Source: Astropecten irregularis (lineage: Eukaryota; Echinodermata; Asteroidea; Paxillosida; Astropectinidae). From it: DNA of 64,000 nt. The position numbers and the translations under genes are program-made. The DNA lies in contig OZ020250.1 in assembly GCA_963971285.1 (NCBI GenBank), positions 7,672,499 through 7,736,498 on the forward strand. Direction: 5' to 3'. Shown one piece after another: positions 10,859 to 21,683 of this stretch (positions are counted from its first letter, which is position 1; the number at the start of each line of letters is the position of its first letter). The notes beneath the pieces are model-generated. The model made no database searches and had not been told where the DNA came from. It saw nothing but the letters and a program-made list of their open reading frames with translations.

Positions 10859-12934
10859 CCTCTTTAACAGGAAAATATGTTTAAGGGGCTTTGAACAAAC
10901 TGTTAACTGGATTCTTTGATCGAATGTTCTTTATTGAAAACCACGCATGACCCTACGGTGGCTACTTTATCGTTAACACAAACTGCAATTCATTTGCACT
11001 GTTACAATTGAATTTTTTATATGAAATATCATTTACTAATTTGAAGGTGAAATAACGAGCCTTATGGCATTCAACACTTAGTGCCCCACTGTTGATGCTA
11101 TTCTGATAGCAGTGTGTATGGTCGGTTGCTTTGGCAATGAAGATGCGAACACGATTGGTACACTCCCGATTATACCCTACATTACCTAATTAAAATTAAA
11201 TTACATAAAAATCATTGGAATGATTATCTTAGCAAGAATATGACTCACTGTTTTTCTTTATTATAAAAACGAAAAAGAAAACGTAGTACAATCGTTATTG
11301 AATCATATTTTTAATGTTAACCGTGAATCTTAGTGATGTACTTGGTTGGAATTTTGATGTGAAATAATTATTTATCAATATAATATTGGCTTTAAATATA
11401 TTCTATACAGATCAATCAAATATTTAGCAAGAATATGGCTGGCTTCACATTGTAGTATATATTCCTTGGTCAGTCTATTTACCAACAAGTAACACAATAA
11501 TTATTCGTATGTTAACAATACAACGTAATATTGATAAAAATATCATTTAATAACATTCGAATTTTATATGGACGCTAACTGGAATTTTTGAACAAAAAAT
11601 ACATTAATTTTTGGAGATTATTCAAAACATAATGTTTAGATCTTTAACACGTTGTCCATATCTCTCAACATTAAAATGGTTATTTTTAATCATTGGCATT
11701 AATATTTTTTTCGTCTAGGTAATATAAATATCAACTGCGAGACCCGCTGCAATAGTGGATTCAAATTAACCTGCTAACCTCTAGCGGAAAGACATCAGAG
11801 CAAAGAGGTCGTGGGTTCGAATCCCATATGAACCAAAACATGTTTATATGCACTTCATTGAACTTGCAGCGGTACTACACGTCGGTTGAGGGTATGCCTG
11901 AATTAAATTTTGTTTTTACTGTGATGATTAATGTATCATGGAAGTAATATGTATCATGCATTGTGGAAGTAATACTCATTAATATTATAGGTTATAACAC
12001 TGCTATTTGTCTTTGAAGTGAATACTCTTGTGTTAGTTTATTGTAATACAATTTGCAGCTTGGGCTCAATGTATTGAATAATTAATGTCACTTGCTTTAT
12101 TGCTAGCTTTTGATCGTATGATTTTAAAATATTGTATAATCGGTATCCATATTCACCTGACTGGATATGTATCACTTATCAAAAAACATGACACTATTCA
12201 TTTTATAAAACCCAGGAATCATAGCTACGCACAATACATTATGCTATTTGAAGCAATTCCTTAGCAACGGATTATATTGCATGCAGTTTTATGTATATGT
12301 CACATTATGTCACATTATAAGAACATGACGCGGCTTGACAAAGACTTTGAAGATAAATGCCCTGAATGGTTAATGTCTCTAACGGGAAAGTCATTTCATT
12401 ATTAAATTTTTGTTTGAGCTTTGTATTTGATATTATAAACTAGCAATTTCGAATATTTATACCATCGCTATTTAACCAGATTTTCGATGTGAATCGTGAA
12501 GTGAAATGGTATGCTTTATTTAAAAAGTAAAGTAAAGTAAAATAATTGTTAACTGTTAATATTATATTTGCTTTTTTCTCTCATATATACCATGTACGAG
12601 GTTAAGTGACGTATTTGTAAGTACAAATTGTAAACGAGCTTGTTTCTTGAACTGCTTTTGAAAACGTTGCTTGCTATGAAATCGTGCCAAATAATTTGTC
12701 AGTGTTAAATAGAAAATAAATGGTAAAATTACTCAATAAAATGAAAACTTTGTTCTGTTGTGTTTTTTGGGGAAAACTGAATTCACATTGTGCAAAACAC
12801 GACCTGTAACCTTTTGTTTCCTTTGCATAAACGTACAAACCTAAGTAAAAAAAAAACTTTCCAAACTCATCTACATCGGGCTAGTTTTTTCGGAGTGTTG
12901 CACACACGTCTGAAGTGGTGAAAACGTCAAAACA
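10859..12934. other. AT-rich 3' flank of gene A
   Basis: No open frame of note. AATAAA-type signals occur near 12715 and 12733 (ctcaataaaatg) and could end a long gene A transcript, but this is unproven. At about 11800-11825 gaggtcgtgggttcgaatcc resembles a tRNA box B. Confidence 0.4.
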
Positions 12935-13335
12935 CTCATTGGAACGAGCAAAACAGGTGGATAAGCACAATGAGCAAGAAAAAAAAGAAGCAAAATAAGC
13001 AGATGAATGAGCAAAATGATTGATCAAAATTAATGAGATGGATGAATGAGCAAAGTGAGCAAAATTAGCAAATTGAGAAAAATCGGCAGGCAAATGAGCA
13101 AACATAGCAGGAAATGAGCCAAATTAGGCAAATTAGCCAAATGACCAGATGAATGAGCAAAATGAGCAATTAAATGAGCAAAAGGAGCAAAATGGGGTAA
13201 GAAATGGACAACAATAGAAGGTTAATAGCAAAATACGCAAGAGATGAAGCGGTGAAAGGGCAAAGTGATCAGGAAATGAGCAGGTGAAAGCAAGAATAGC
13301 AGATGAATAACCAAAATAGACGAGCAAAATTACCA
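12935..13335. repeat. Degenerate atgagcaaa minisatellite
   Basis: Many short, irregular repetitions of a motif close to aatgagcaaaatgagca over about 400 bp. Spacing is irregular, so no single period fits well. Confidence 0.6.
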
Positions 13336-13867
13336 AGTCAATGGGCCGTATGCATAAAAAGTACCAATTGCTTGTGCTAGCCTTTTACTTGAATCCGTAT
13401 GGATAAAAAATAAGCCAATTGCTTGCAAGCTAAAGCTTTTGCTAGCAAGCATAAGCAATAGCTTGCCGCAAGCTTAAAGATAAGCAATTGCTATAGAAAA
13501 CGTATGCATAAAACGAACCTTTTGCTTACTCCTATGAGCAATTGCTTACGTTTTAAAAAGCTCCGTCAAACCAGCTTGTGCTCTTGCTTAATCATGATGT
13601 TTTGCGTTTAGTCATCATATTCATGATCGTAACAGAAAGTTGTACAGGAGTAGAATAAACCGATACGAAATAGTTCCAGCGACCTATCGTAAATTATTCT
13701 GTTTGAGTTTTGTTTTCGCTCTTGTCTTCATGTTGGAATTATTTCATTATTTGAGTCATCCATCCTTTTTCCAATACTGGTCATGGTCGGGGTCTTTGCC
13801 TACTGGGGAGCATGCATTGGTGTTATGCATTCTGTACTGATCACCCCGGCCCCACATGTTACATATT

Positions 13868-15061
13868 GGGCCGTATGAATAAAAACTAGCAAACGCTTCT
13901 AAGTTCAAGCAAACAGCAAAAGCATTGACTACTAAGTAAAATAATTCAGAATAAGCAAATACTTAGATTGGTATGAATAAAATGTTCCTTTTACTGTTCA
14001 GCGTCTGCTAGGGCAGTGGTAGCAAATGCTTTTTTGACTGCACATCCCAATGAATTTTGACAATAGGGCTTTCATTGTGTATACGTACACTCTCCACAGT
14101 GTCTGTGGGGAGTCTACGTATACAATGGAAGCCCTATTTTGGTGGAATCACAGCAAAAAAGTGGGCAACGTATGGGACTGAAATTTTCACAGATGTGAAG
14201 TTAAGTATTTATCCAGAAAAGAGTAAAACCAGTGACCAAAATTAAAGATCAAAAGAGAAAATACTTAAGAAAAACGGTGGGTGTTTTTCACTATTCTTAA
14301 AGAGTGGGCACCCTATGGGACTGAAATTTTCACAGATGACTGTTATTGTATTTTCTTTGATATTTTTGCCCATGGATCTGTATTTTTTTTGACAAAAACC
14401 AAAGTATGATATTACCCTTAACAGATAAGAGACTAAATTAAAAGCTTAACAACAAAAATACAAGTGAAGTGAAGTGGGATTTTCCATAACAGGAAACTTT
14501 ATCCATAGAACACTCTTGGGTGGATACGATACTCTGATGAATGCTAAGGTCTCTCCGACGCAAACTTAAAAACCTGGGTCACCAACAATCAAGCAGTGCC
14601 TGCTGTTGTTGCTTAGCAAGTCAGTGCGCCCACCGGAATGTACCAAGAAATGGTCGGCAATCTGTTTCATATTTCTTTTCTGAAATCAGTACAGCTGCTT
14701 GTATTTGGATTCTGCTCACTCTCTCCTAGGGGCATACACCTTTTCTTGACGAATTACATTCATGAACGCTATACTTTTGTAAACTAGTATGTGCCTCTCA
14801 TTTTTCAAGGTAGCTCTGACCCAGTCTTGGAAAATGACAAGTAAATACTCGACATCTGAAGCATTTACTTCTTTTTATTCATACCAAACAAAGTAAATAC
14901 AGATGGTCTAGCTAAAGCTTCAAAAGTAAAAAGCCAATGCTTTTAGGATTTAGTAAATGCTTTGCAGTAAAAGCATTCGCTTTGCTTTTATTCATACCAA
15001 CACGAGCAAATGCTTCGAAAATGGTAGTGAAAGCAAATACTAGTTTTTATTCATACGACCC
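13868..15061. mobile_element. Nested inverted-repeat element, about 1.2 kb
   Basis: Terminal inverted repeats are gggccgtatgaataaaaact at the left and agtttttattcatacgaccc at the right. The ends resemble those of the surrounding element, so it is probably a related family inserted into a relative. No transposase-like frame is visible, so it is non-autonomous. Confidence 0.6.
14062..14138. repeat. 77-bp near-perfect palindrome
   Basis: Arms of about 35 bp (starting aatagggctttcattgtgta, ending ggaagccctatt) meet around ctccacagtgtctgtgggg. It lies inside the 13868-15061 element and would form a long cruciform or hairpin. Confidence 0.75.
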
Positions 15062-15356
15062 ATTACGTAACCCGCCTTTGCTCTCCCGTGAATGGTGTTC
15101 GCGCCGGCGTGACGTCCTTATTGTTGAAACCTCAAGCTATTGCTCGCTGAAAGGAAGCAAAAGGCTTAAGCTGAAGCAAAAGTTTATGCATACGGATTTA
15201 AGCAATTGCTTGAGCTTGATCTTTTGCCTAACGAGCAATTGCTTGTGCTGGAAGCAATTGCTTACAAGCATGTGTCAGGCCATACACTATTAACAGTGAG
15301 GCTGGTACTTGTGCACGGCAGTAACCAGTCGTTGACCTTGTTTGCTGGGCCCTACA

Positions 15357-17152
15357 GGTTGCACCCAAGTAAATAAACTCCCATAGACAACAGTGATAAA
15401 TCATCAAACTTCAAAAATCATTTAAAAATATACAGAACTCACACAGCTGTTCAAGTTACACAGAAAAATGATGACCAACATGTCACCTTTCATTTTCTTT
15501 TCAATTTATGGTAGGGTGACCATTGAATTTTTGAGATATACTCATTCTCAGCTGAACACCCCTAAAACAAGGTATGGATCACTCCAGTCAAAGAAGCCAT
15601 TTTCAAAAAAACATCCCTCTGCAAAGCGGCTGAAATAGACCCACTTTCTCACCCAATTGCATCAAAAATGGTCACAAATGGAAGCCCAGAGTCCAGGCAG
15701 GAGGTCCAGTGCCATATTTCTTCAATCCTTCATTTTCATAGCTCTCACAACTCTCTTATTTAAAATATATTGAGTGCTTAACTTTTATTAATGAGCTCGG
15801 CGGATGGATTTTGGCCCTATTTACTTGGGTGCACCCTATAAGAGCACACAGTATCCATATTTTGACACCATACCACACTGAGGGGAAGCAGAATATTCCA
15901 AAGGTCACTTATTTGAAAAAAAAAATTGAAAAATATTGCTCCTCTGCGAAATGGCAGGGGTTCGCATCTTGGGTGGCGGCCATGTTTTTTGTACAGTTTT
16001 ATATGGGGAAGCATATAGCTTATTAACATGCTAAGATTTTGAACATGAGATTTCTCCATTCCACAACACCAAATCTGGTGTAAATCCTCTCTGTAACACA
16101 AATGTCTTGCTTCATGTGTTCATCTGGGATCATTTTGCAGTGGACATAGCCACTTTGGGGTCCCACTTTGGGGGTGGATCAAGGATGGAAGAGGGGGGGG
16201 GGGACTTGTCAAAGATGTTGATGACACACACTCATTTAATGCACAAGGTGATCTCTTTTAATAAGATAGCCTAAAGTAGTGAAATACATGTATGAAGTAA
16301 CACACCCTCAGTGTACTACAGTCCAAGATTATTTCCACCCACAGAAAATATCAAAACTACAGAAAATACACACCATTTTCTGTGCATTACATACCATGTT
16401 TTGATTCCATCCACTTGCCTTGCAGTGCACACTACCTTGTATTTGTGCAGTTGTTGACACTTCTGAAAAAATTGTTTACTCCACTGTGCTTTTTTTAAAT
16501 AAAACACTGAAAACCCAGAGATACATGTACAACATGCCAAAAGCCTGTTTTTCATGTCATTTCCAGTTTTATGTCTTTTTGGAGCCTGTTATAGAGAGAC
16601 AGCAGCAAAAAAAAACACATGTTTACATATCACCATCCAAAACAAAATGGACGCCACCATTCTGCACTATAGGTTGCACCCAAGTAAATAAACTCCCATA
16701 GACAACAGTGATAAATCATCAAACTTCAAAAATCATTTAAAAATATACAGAACTCTCACAGCTGTTCAAGTTACACAGAAAAATGATGACCAACATGTCA
16801 CCTTTCATTTTCTTTTCAATTTATGGTAGGGTGACCATTGAATTTTTGAGATATACTCATTCTCAGCTGAACACCCCTAAAACAAGGTATGGATCACTCC
16901 AGTCAAAGAAGCCATTTTCAAAAAAACATCCCTCTGCAAAGCGGCTGAAATAGACCCACTTTCTCACCCAATTGCATCAAAAATGGTCACAAATGGAAGC
17001 CCAGAGTCCAGGCAGGAGGTCCAGTGCCATATTTCTTCAATCCTTCATTTTCATAGCTCTCACAACTCTCTTATTTAAAATATATTGAGTGCTTAACTTT
17101 TATTAATGAGCTCGGCGGATGGATTTTGGCCCTATTTACTTGGGTGCACCCT
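15357..17152. mobile_element. Composite element with 481-bp terminal direct repeats
   Basis: Copies at 15357-15837 and 16672-17152 are near identical (one difference noted in acagaactc(a/t)cacag). Each copy itself begins ggttgcacccaagtaaat and ends with the inverse. The outer flanks share CTACA on both sides, as for a 5-bp target duplication, while both inner junctions read CTATA or ACTATA. The 834-bp interior has no polymerase-like frame. It may be a miniature LTR retrotransposon or a composite of two foldback elements. Confidence 0.6.
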
Positions 17153-17932
17153 ACATGGGAGGTCTTGTAGAGAAAATGGATGGAACTCGGTCACCAGAGT
17201 TTGTACTTTATACTCTGAGCTGTTTGGATGAAATCGGGCCCTTAAGTCGCTCTACTTTTGCATGTTGTGAAGGGGTACCTTTTTTTTTGTCTGGCACCAG
17301 TCAACATGGCCGTTTTCAGGGTATTTAAATAATTTTTTTATTTTTTTTCAGCTTCATTTTGGTGTATAGCTTGATTGCCTGTGAGACTTCTGATTTTTTT
17401 TTTTTTTTTTAATGGCCATTTAGCATGGGAGCCTGTGGGAAATTATGTACTGGGTGCACCCTCTATTGACACGATTTGGCGCCCTCTATTTGATTAAAAA
17501 AAGAAACTGCGGTGGTGTATATGGATCTAAAAATTGCAGTACGCTTGATGCGTGGTGCGCGATTTATTCCTGAAAGAAACACGGAGTTAAAAGAATATTC
17601 CGCATGGACAACATCTCCCGGATTTCCCCACAGGTATTTTGTTAATGATTAGCTTTTGGCTACGGTTCGGAAATAGATTATCTGGTTTGAAAAATGGAAA
17701 CAGGGTTTTAGCTTCAATAGGCACGTTCACACACACCAAAAAAATAGTCGCGCTTATTTATATTTGTGTGTGGACACAAATAATATTGGAGCGATATTGA
17801 GCGCGATTCAAATCACACTAATAGTGCGTCTTTTTGCAAATAGTCACGATTATTTGATGTGTGAACGGTGCACCAAAAAATACCCTTTTTTTAATATCCC
17901 ATCATGCAAGGCGGGCGCTTGAATTAAGCACA
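17153..17932. other. Intergenic, no gene seen
   Basis: Long T runs at 17281-17287, 17326-17349 and 17395-17411. From about 17720 there is repetitive sequence (aatagtcgcgcttattta) whose inverse recurs at 18260-18290, so the 17933 MITE may be nested in an older inverted-repeat element. Confidence 0.4.
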
Positions 17933-18171
17933 GGGGCCAATTTCATAAAACTGTTAAGCACAAAAATTTGATTAGCATGACATTTCTGTCTGAATAAAAA
18001 CAGGGTTAACACCAAATGCCCACGCGTTGTGTATCACTTGTGATTGTTCATTGACTGTTGTTCACTGACCATGAATATCAAATGGAAATTTCAATGGTGG
18101 TTTATTTTATTGGGCGAGACATTTGTGTGCTAAGCAAATTTTTGTGCTGAACATTTTATGAAAATGGCCCC
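17933..18171. mobile_element. 239-bp MITE, copy 2
   Basis: Ends ggggccaatttcataaaact and the inverted attttatgaaaatggcccc. It matches the element at 6092-6330 throughout, including the core aacagggttaac and tgtatcacttgtgattgttc. Confidence 0.75.
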
Positions 18172-18285
18172 TTGATGCATGCCAACTTCACGCTTCACTA
18201 CGTACGGGCAGTTTGATAGAAATCGTTCCGGTGCAATATGGGTCGCGCTTTTTTGCCAGTGTGGACACGACAAAAAGCGCGACTA

Positions 18286-18437
18286 TTTGGGTCGAGATTC
18301 GGAGCTCGACCCAAAGATCAAGTCGCAAATATTGACGTCAATATTTTGCGACTTGAGGCCATGTCGTAAACGTTGGCTTCAATATTGGCGTAAATATTTG
18401 CGACTTTGGGTTTGCGATGTCCCTTTAAATCCACCAT
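18286..18437. mobile_element. Fragment of the gcgtcaatatttgcgact repeat element
   Basis: Repeats of attgacgtcaatattttgcg-type blocks end in gcgatgtccctttaaatcca, the same terminus as the complete element at 33951-34251. An 11-bp hairpin (tttgggtcgag and its inverse) lies at 18289-18318. The left end is missing or degraded. Confidence 0.55.
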
Positions 18438-19041
18438 AGCAAACACAACCCATATTTCCAGCACATGCATGTCAGTGATGAGCCTGGGCCTGAGCTTCCA
18501 TTTCGTAAACGCCCATTGTGTGCCAAGTGAGGCGTAAAATAACAGTCCGAACATGTCAACTCAAATCCACGGTCATTTCATTTTCCTCTTTAAATGCATT
18601 GTTCAGCTCACTGTCGTTCGGACAAGCAGTGACTCTTGCTTAACCTGAATCAGAGCTGATTGGAATAAAACTAATTCAACTGAGTAAAGACAAGAGAAGA
18701 TTTTTTACCTGTGAGTGGAGCATGTTGTACTTGACAGCCACGACGGACACGGTGAAATCATGAGTGCCGAAGATATATACCAAGCAGTAAAATGTAGCGC
18801 TAGTTGCACGTGCTCCGTTACTCGATGACTCTTTTCGACCTACAATGCAATTGGGCTACGACTGGACATCAGACGTCATCGGACAAGACTTTCGACATCA
18901 GTTTTCAGTGTTGGGGTCGAGTATTTGCATGTACTTGAGTTGTACTCGAGTACGAGTACGAGTACGAGTACTTCAACACTGTAAGTATTACACTTAGTCC
19001 TGAAAATCGGAGCATCAGTTTCAACTTGAGTAAAAAAACGG
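18438..19041. other. Intergenic; short GAGTAC repeat
   Basis: No gene recognised. A hexamer microsatellite (cgagtacgagtacgagtac) occupies about 18946-18975. Confidence 0.5.
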
Positions 19042-19207
19042 TAAGGAAAGGTTTGCGGGGACACCATGTTTAATCTCTTTATTATAGATGTGTGGTTAAG
19101 AAAGAACCGGTGAGAAGTTGGATCTCGACGTTCCGGCCAGTGTACTCTGGCCGTCCTCAGGAGAGTATAAAGATATTATACATGGTGTCTCCGCAAACCT
19201 TTCCTTA
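19042..19207. mobile_element. 166-bp MITE with 27-bp inverted termini
   Basis: Left taaggaaaggtttgcgggga and right ctccgcaaacctttccttat are inverted repeats differing at one position over about 27 bp. The interior includes ccggccagtgtactctggcc. No coding capacity. Confidence 0.7.
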
Positions 19208-19662
19208 TTGTGTTACGTGACTTCCACCATGCAAAGCTTCAAATTCTACCAATGCATAGCCTAAAATAGTTTTAAAATGTCTTGCTTTAACCTTAAGTGT
19301 TATTGTTGACATTCTTAAGTAGATTTTTATATTACTTAGTGACGATATGTTTTGTTCTATTGTTTGTTTTAAGTGTTGTTGTTCACTTGTTTTTCTTGTT
19401 TTTAAGTTGCGTTTTTGAAGTTTTATTTTTTTTTGTTCAGCGAAGGAAATATTCAATTACTTGAACTGCAATCGAACCATGCAGGAGTTCGTGTGTGGAC
19501 TTTGTAAATTGTTCGTTCTTAATCATAAAATGTTTCACATAAACAGATAGTAGGCCCATGGAGGAAGGAAAAGACGCCCTACGAAAGGGTCAGAAGCATT
19601 ATTTTGGTTATTATTTATGATGCATAATTAACTTCACATTTTGCATCTCATTTCTGAATAAA

Positions 19663-19838
19663 TCAGGGGCGAGTTGGCCAGGGGGCGAGACGGTCAGGGG
19701 GCGAGTCAGCCAGGGGGCGAGTCGGCTTGAAGGCGAGTTGGTAAGGGGCGAGTCGGCTAGGGGCGAGTCGGTCAGAGGGCGAGTTGGTCAGGGGGCGAGT
19801 TGGTAAGGGGTGAGTCGGCTAGGGGGCGAATTGACTTG
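19663..19838. repeat. 17-18 bp GC-rich minisatellite
   Basis: About ten copies of a unit close to tcagggggcgagtcgg with point variants. It is conspicuously GC-rich in an AT-rich background. Confidence 0.8.
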
Positions 19839-21426
19839 TAATCGCCTTTTCATATCATCTGGACTAAGGTAAAGACCAAGCCTGATCGAAGTTGATCACC
19901 CCCAACCCTCAACGCTTTTCATCCATAAAAGTCGAATTACTCTCCAGTGAGGTCACAGTCATTTATCTTTAGAACTACACATTAAAATAAACAGTGCGAC
20001 CTAGAAGAAATGGCTCAAAGTCTCCAGTTTATTGGGTGATGTTACCGCTTTTATTCTTATAACAATGATATATTCTACGACATATTCCAGAATGTTTTCA
20101 AAAGCAGTTCAACGAATAAGCTCCTTTTTACTGTTACTTGACGTAACACAACCTTCATTGCGATGCATGGCAGATGTAAGAAAACATACCAAATTTACCA
20201 AATTAAAAACAATTAACAAATTATTTTGCTTTAAGATTCAATTAAAGTAAGTACACCATTTAATGCCACGATTAACATTCGCAAATCGGATTTAATAACG
20301 ATGCTACGTTTCATTCGAAAATGATAGTTTATAAAATACTTAAATACTCAGATCAAGCAATTGACTAATAATAACTTTGTTTGACAGATTTACGACTTAG
20401 GGCCTTTCTAAGCCTTTTCAATTAGGGACACATATCTTCATAATCTTAGCCTAGCCTCTTCCTTTAATTATAACGTGACCCACATAAAAGTGATGCAATG
20501 TAATCCATTATTAAAGCTTTCTTTCTAAAACTCTGAATTAACACGAACAGTTTCCCCATGATTCTATGAGCGCTTTCCTGGCTTACGCATACTTTTATAT
20601 GATACCTTGTTCAAGACTCTATATTAACAGACGAACACTTCAATGACAAATAGCCTTGTAATAACCTAGTAACATTAATGATATTTACCTCTAAAGTTTA
20701 CACGATATCAATATCACATTTTAAAATAGCTAGGCTCTCCCTCAATCAACGTGTATAACCACTTAGTGTTCAGTGTTTTGAGTGCAAACAAACAAATTCA
20801 TGTGCCGGCTCAGGTGAGATTGGAACCCACGACATCGAATACAGGCATAGACCAAGTATCGAAGAATATCCTGTGTTGGTTGAATATTTGATTGATGTTC
20901 TTGATGAACGAAGAATTGTAATCTTGCTATTCAAATATAGTTTGTCGTACCAATTGATGATGCGCCACCACAAGTTGGTTGCATGAAAATTGTTTTCACC
21001 TTTACAAACTTAGCAAAAAAAAAGCCCGTTTTAACAGGGCATTGTAAATTAAGCTTGTTTTCTGACGAAGTACAGTATTTGGTCATGCTGGGTTCTCGAA
21101 AGAGAGCTTGCGATCCAATAATCTAGCTTAAAGATTGTATTTCACTTAACTTTACACCACTTTTTACGTGGATTTGTTCAAGTTCCTTTTGAATGTGTTT
21201 CATATCGATTTTGAGATCGAAATTGGTTAATACGTTTTTTCTTTTCTTTTTAATTCAGGTGCAATTAAATTTTTCCTAGGACTACAAATTGAAGAAAAAA
21301 AAGCACAACTAAAACATTCATACACAAAAATTTAATCATCTCTTATGTTTTCGTAATTACGTTCAACGCCCATTAATAAAATTTTCCAGTGAGAAATGGC
21401 GATTCAAGAATACATGCACTGCTCAA
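19839..21426. other. Intergenic, 3' flank of gene B
   Basis: No open frame of interest. Sequence is AT-rich. On the minus strand, AATAAA-type signals occur near 20027 and 20050 and may lie at the end of gene B transcripts. A box-B-like stretch (minus strand, cgtgggttccaatctc) is near 20820-20840. Confidence 0.4.
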
Positions 21427-21683
21427 CTAGGCTTTGGTATACACCACACTTCCAGCTCTGTGCACTATGCCATATATGTTGAGAACCTTGCTACAGAGCA
21501 CGCAGTTATCCTCATTCCCAGAGGTCAAGAAGCCGAAGCTCTTGCAGCCAGCCTCCATAGAGCAGTCCCGTGCGCACTGGACTCTGGTCTTGACACGGTA
21601 GCTGGGAGTTAGTACGTCTTCTGGGCGACAGGTGGCGTCCGCAGAGAGGAACAGGAATTTACGTGGTCTTGGTGCGGGCATAT
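21427..21683 (-). CDS. Gene B terminal exon: PAN/apple domain
   Basis: Acceptor GTTTTCATAAG on the minus strand. Reads ADATCRPEDVLTP, VQCARDC, AGCKSFGFL, DNC, VLC and stops TAG after YTKA. The six-cysteine apple pattern is intact, and the core differs from gene A at only a few residues. Confidence 0.88.

Larger units (their letters stand above)
13343..15283. mobile_element. Outer foldback element (gggccgtatgcataaa ends), split by a nested insertion
   Basis: The left part (13343-13600) is rich in aagcaattgcttgtgc palindromes. Matching material in inverse order occurs at 15130-15283 (atgcatacggatttaagcaa, gagcaattgcttgtgc). The right end is uncertain. The parts are separated by the element 13868-15061. 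Confidence 0.5.

Noticed and set aside
11750..11835. tRNA or SINE head with gtgggttcgaatcccatatg
   Set aside because: Only a box-B-like block is convincing; no pairing acceptor stem could be drawn.
15357..17152. Complete LTR retrotransposon
   Set aside because: The 834-bp interior has no gag or pol-like frame and no evident primer-binding site, so only a miniature or composite element is supported.
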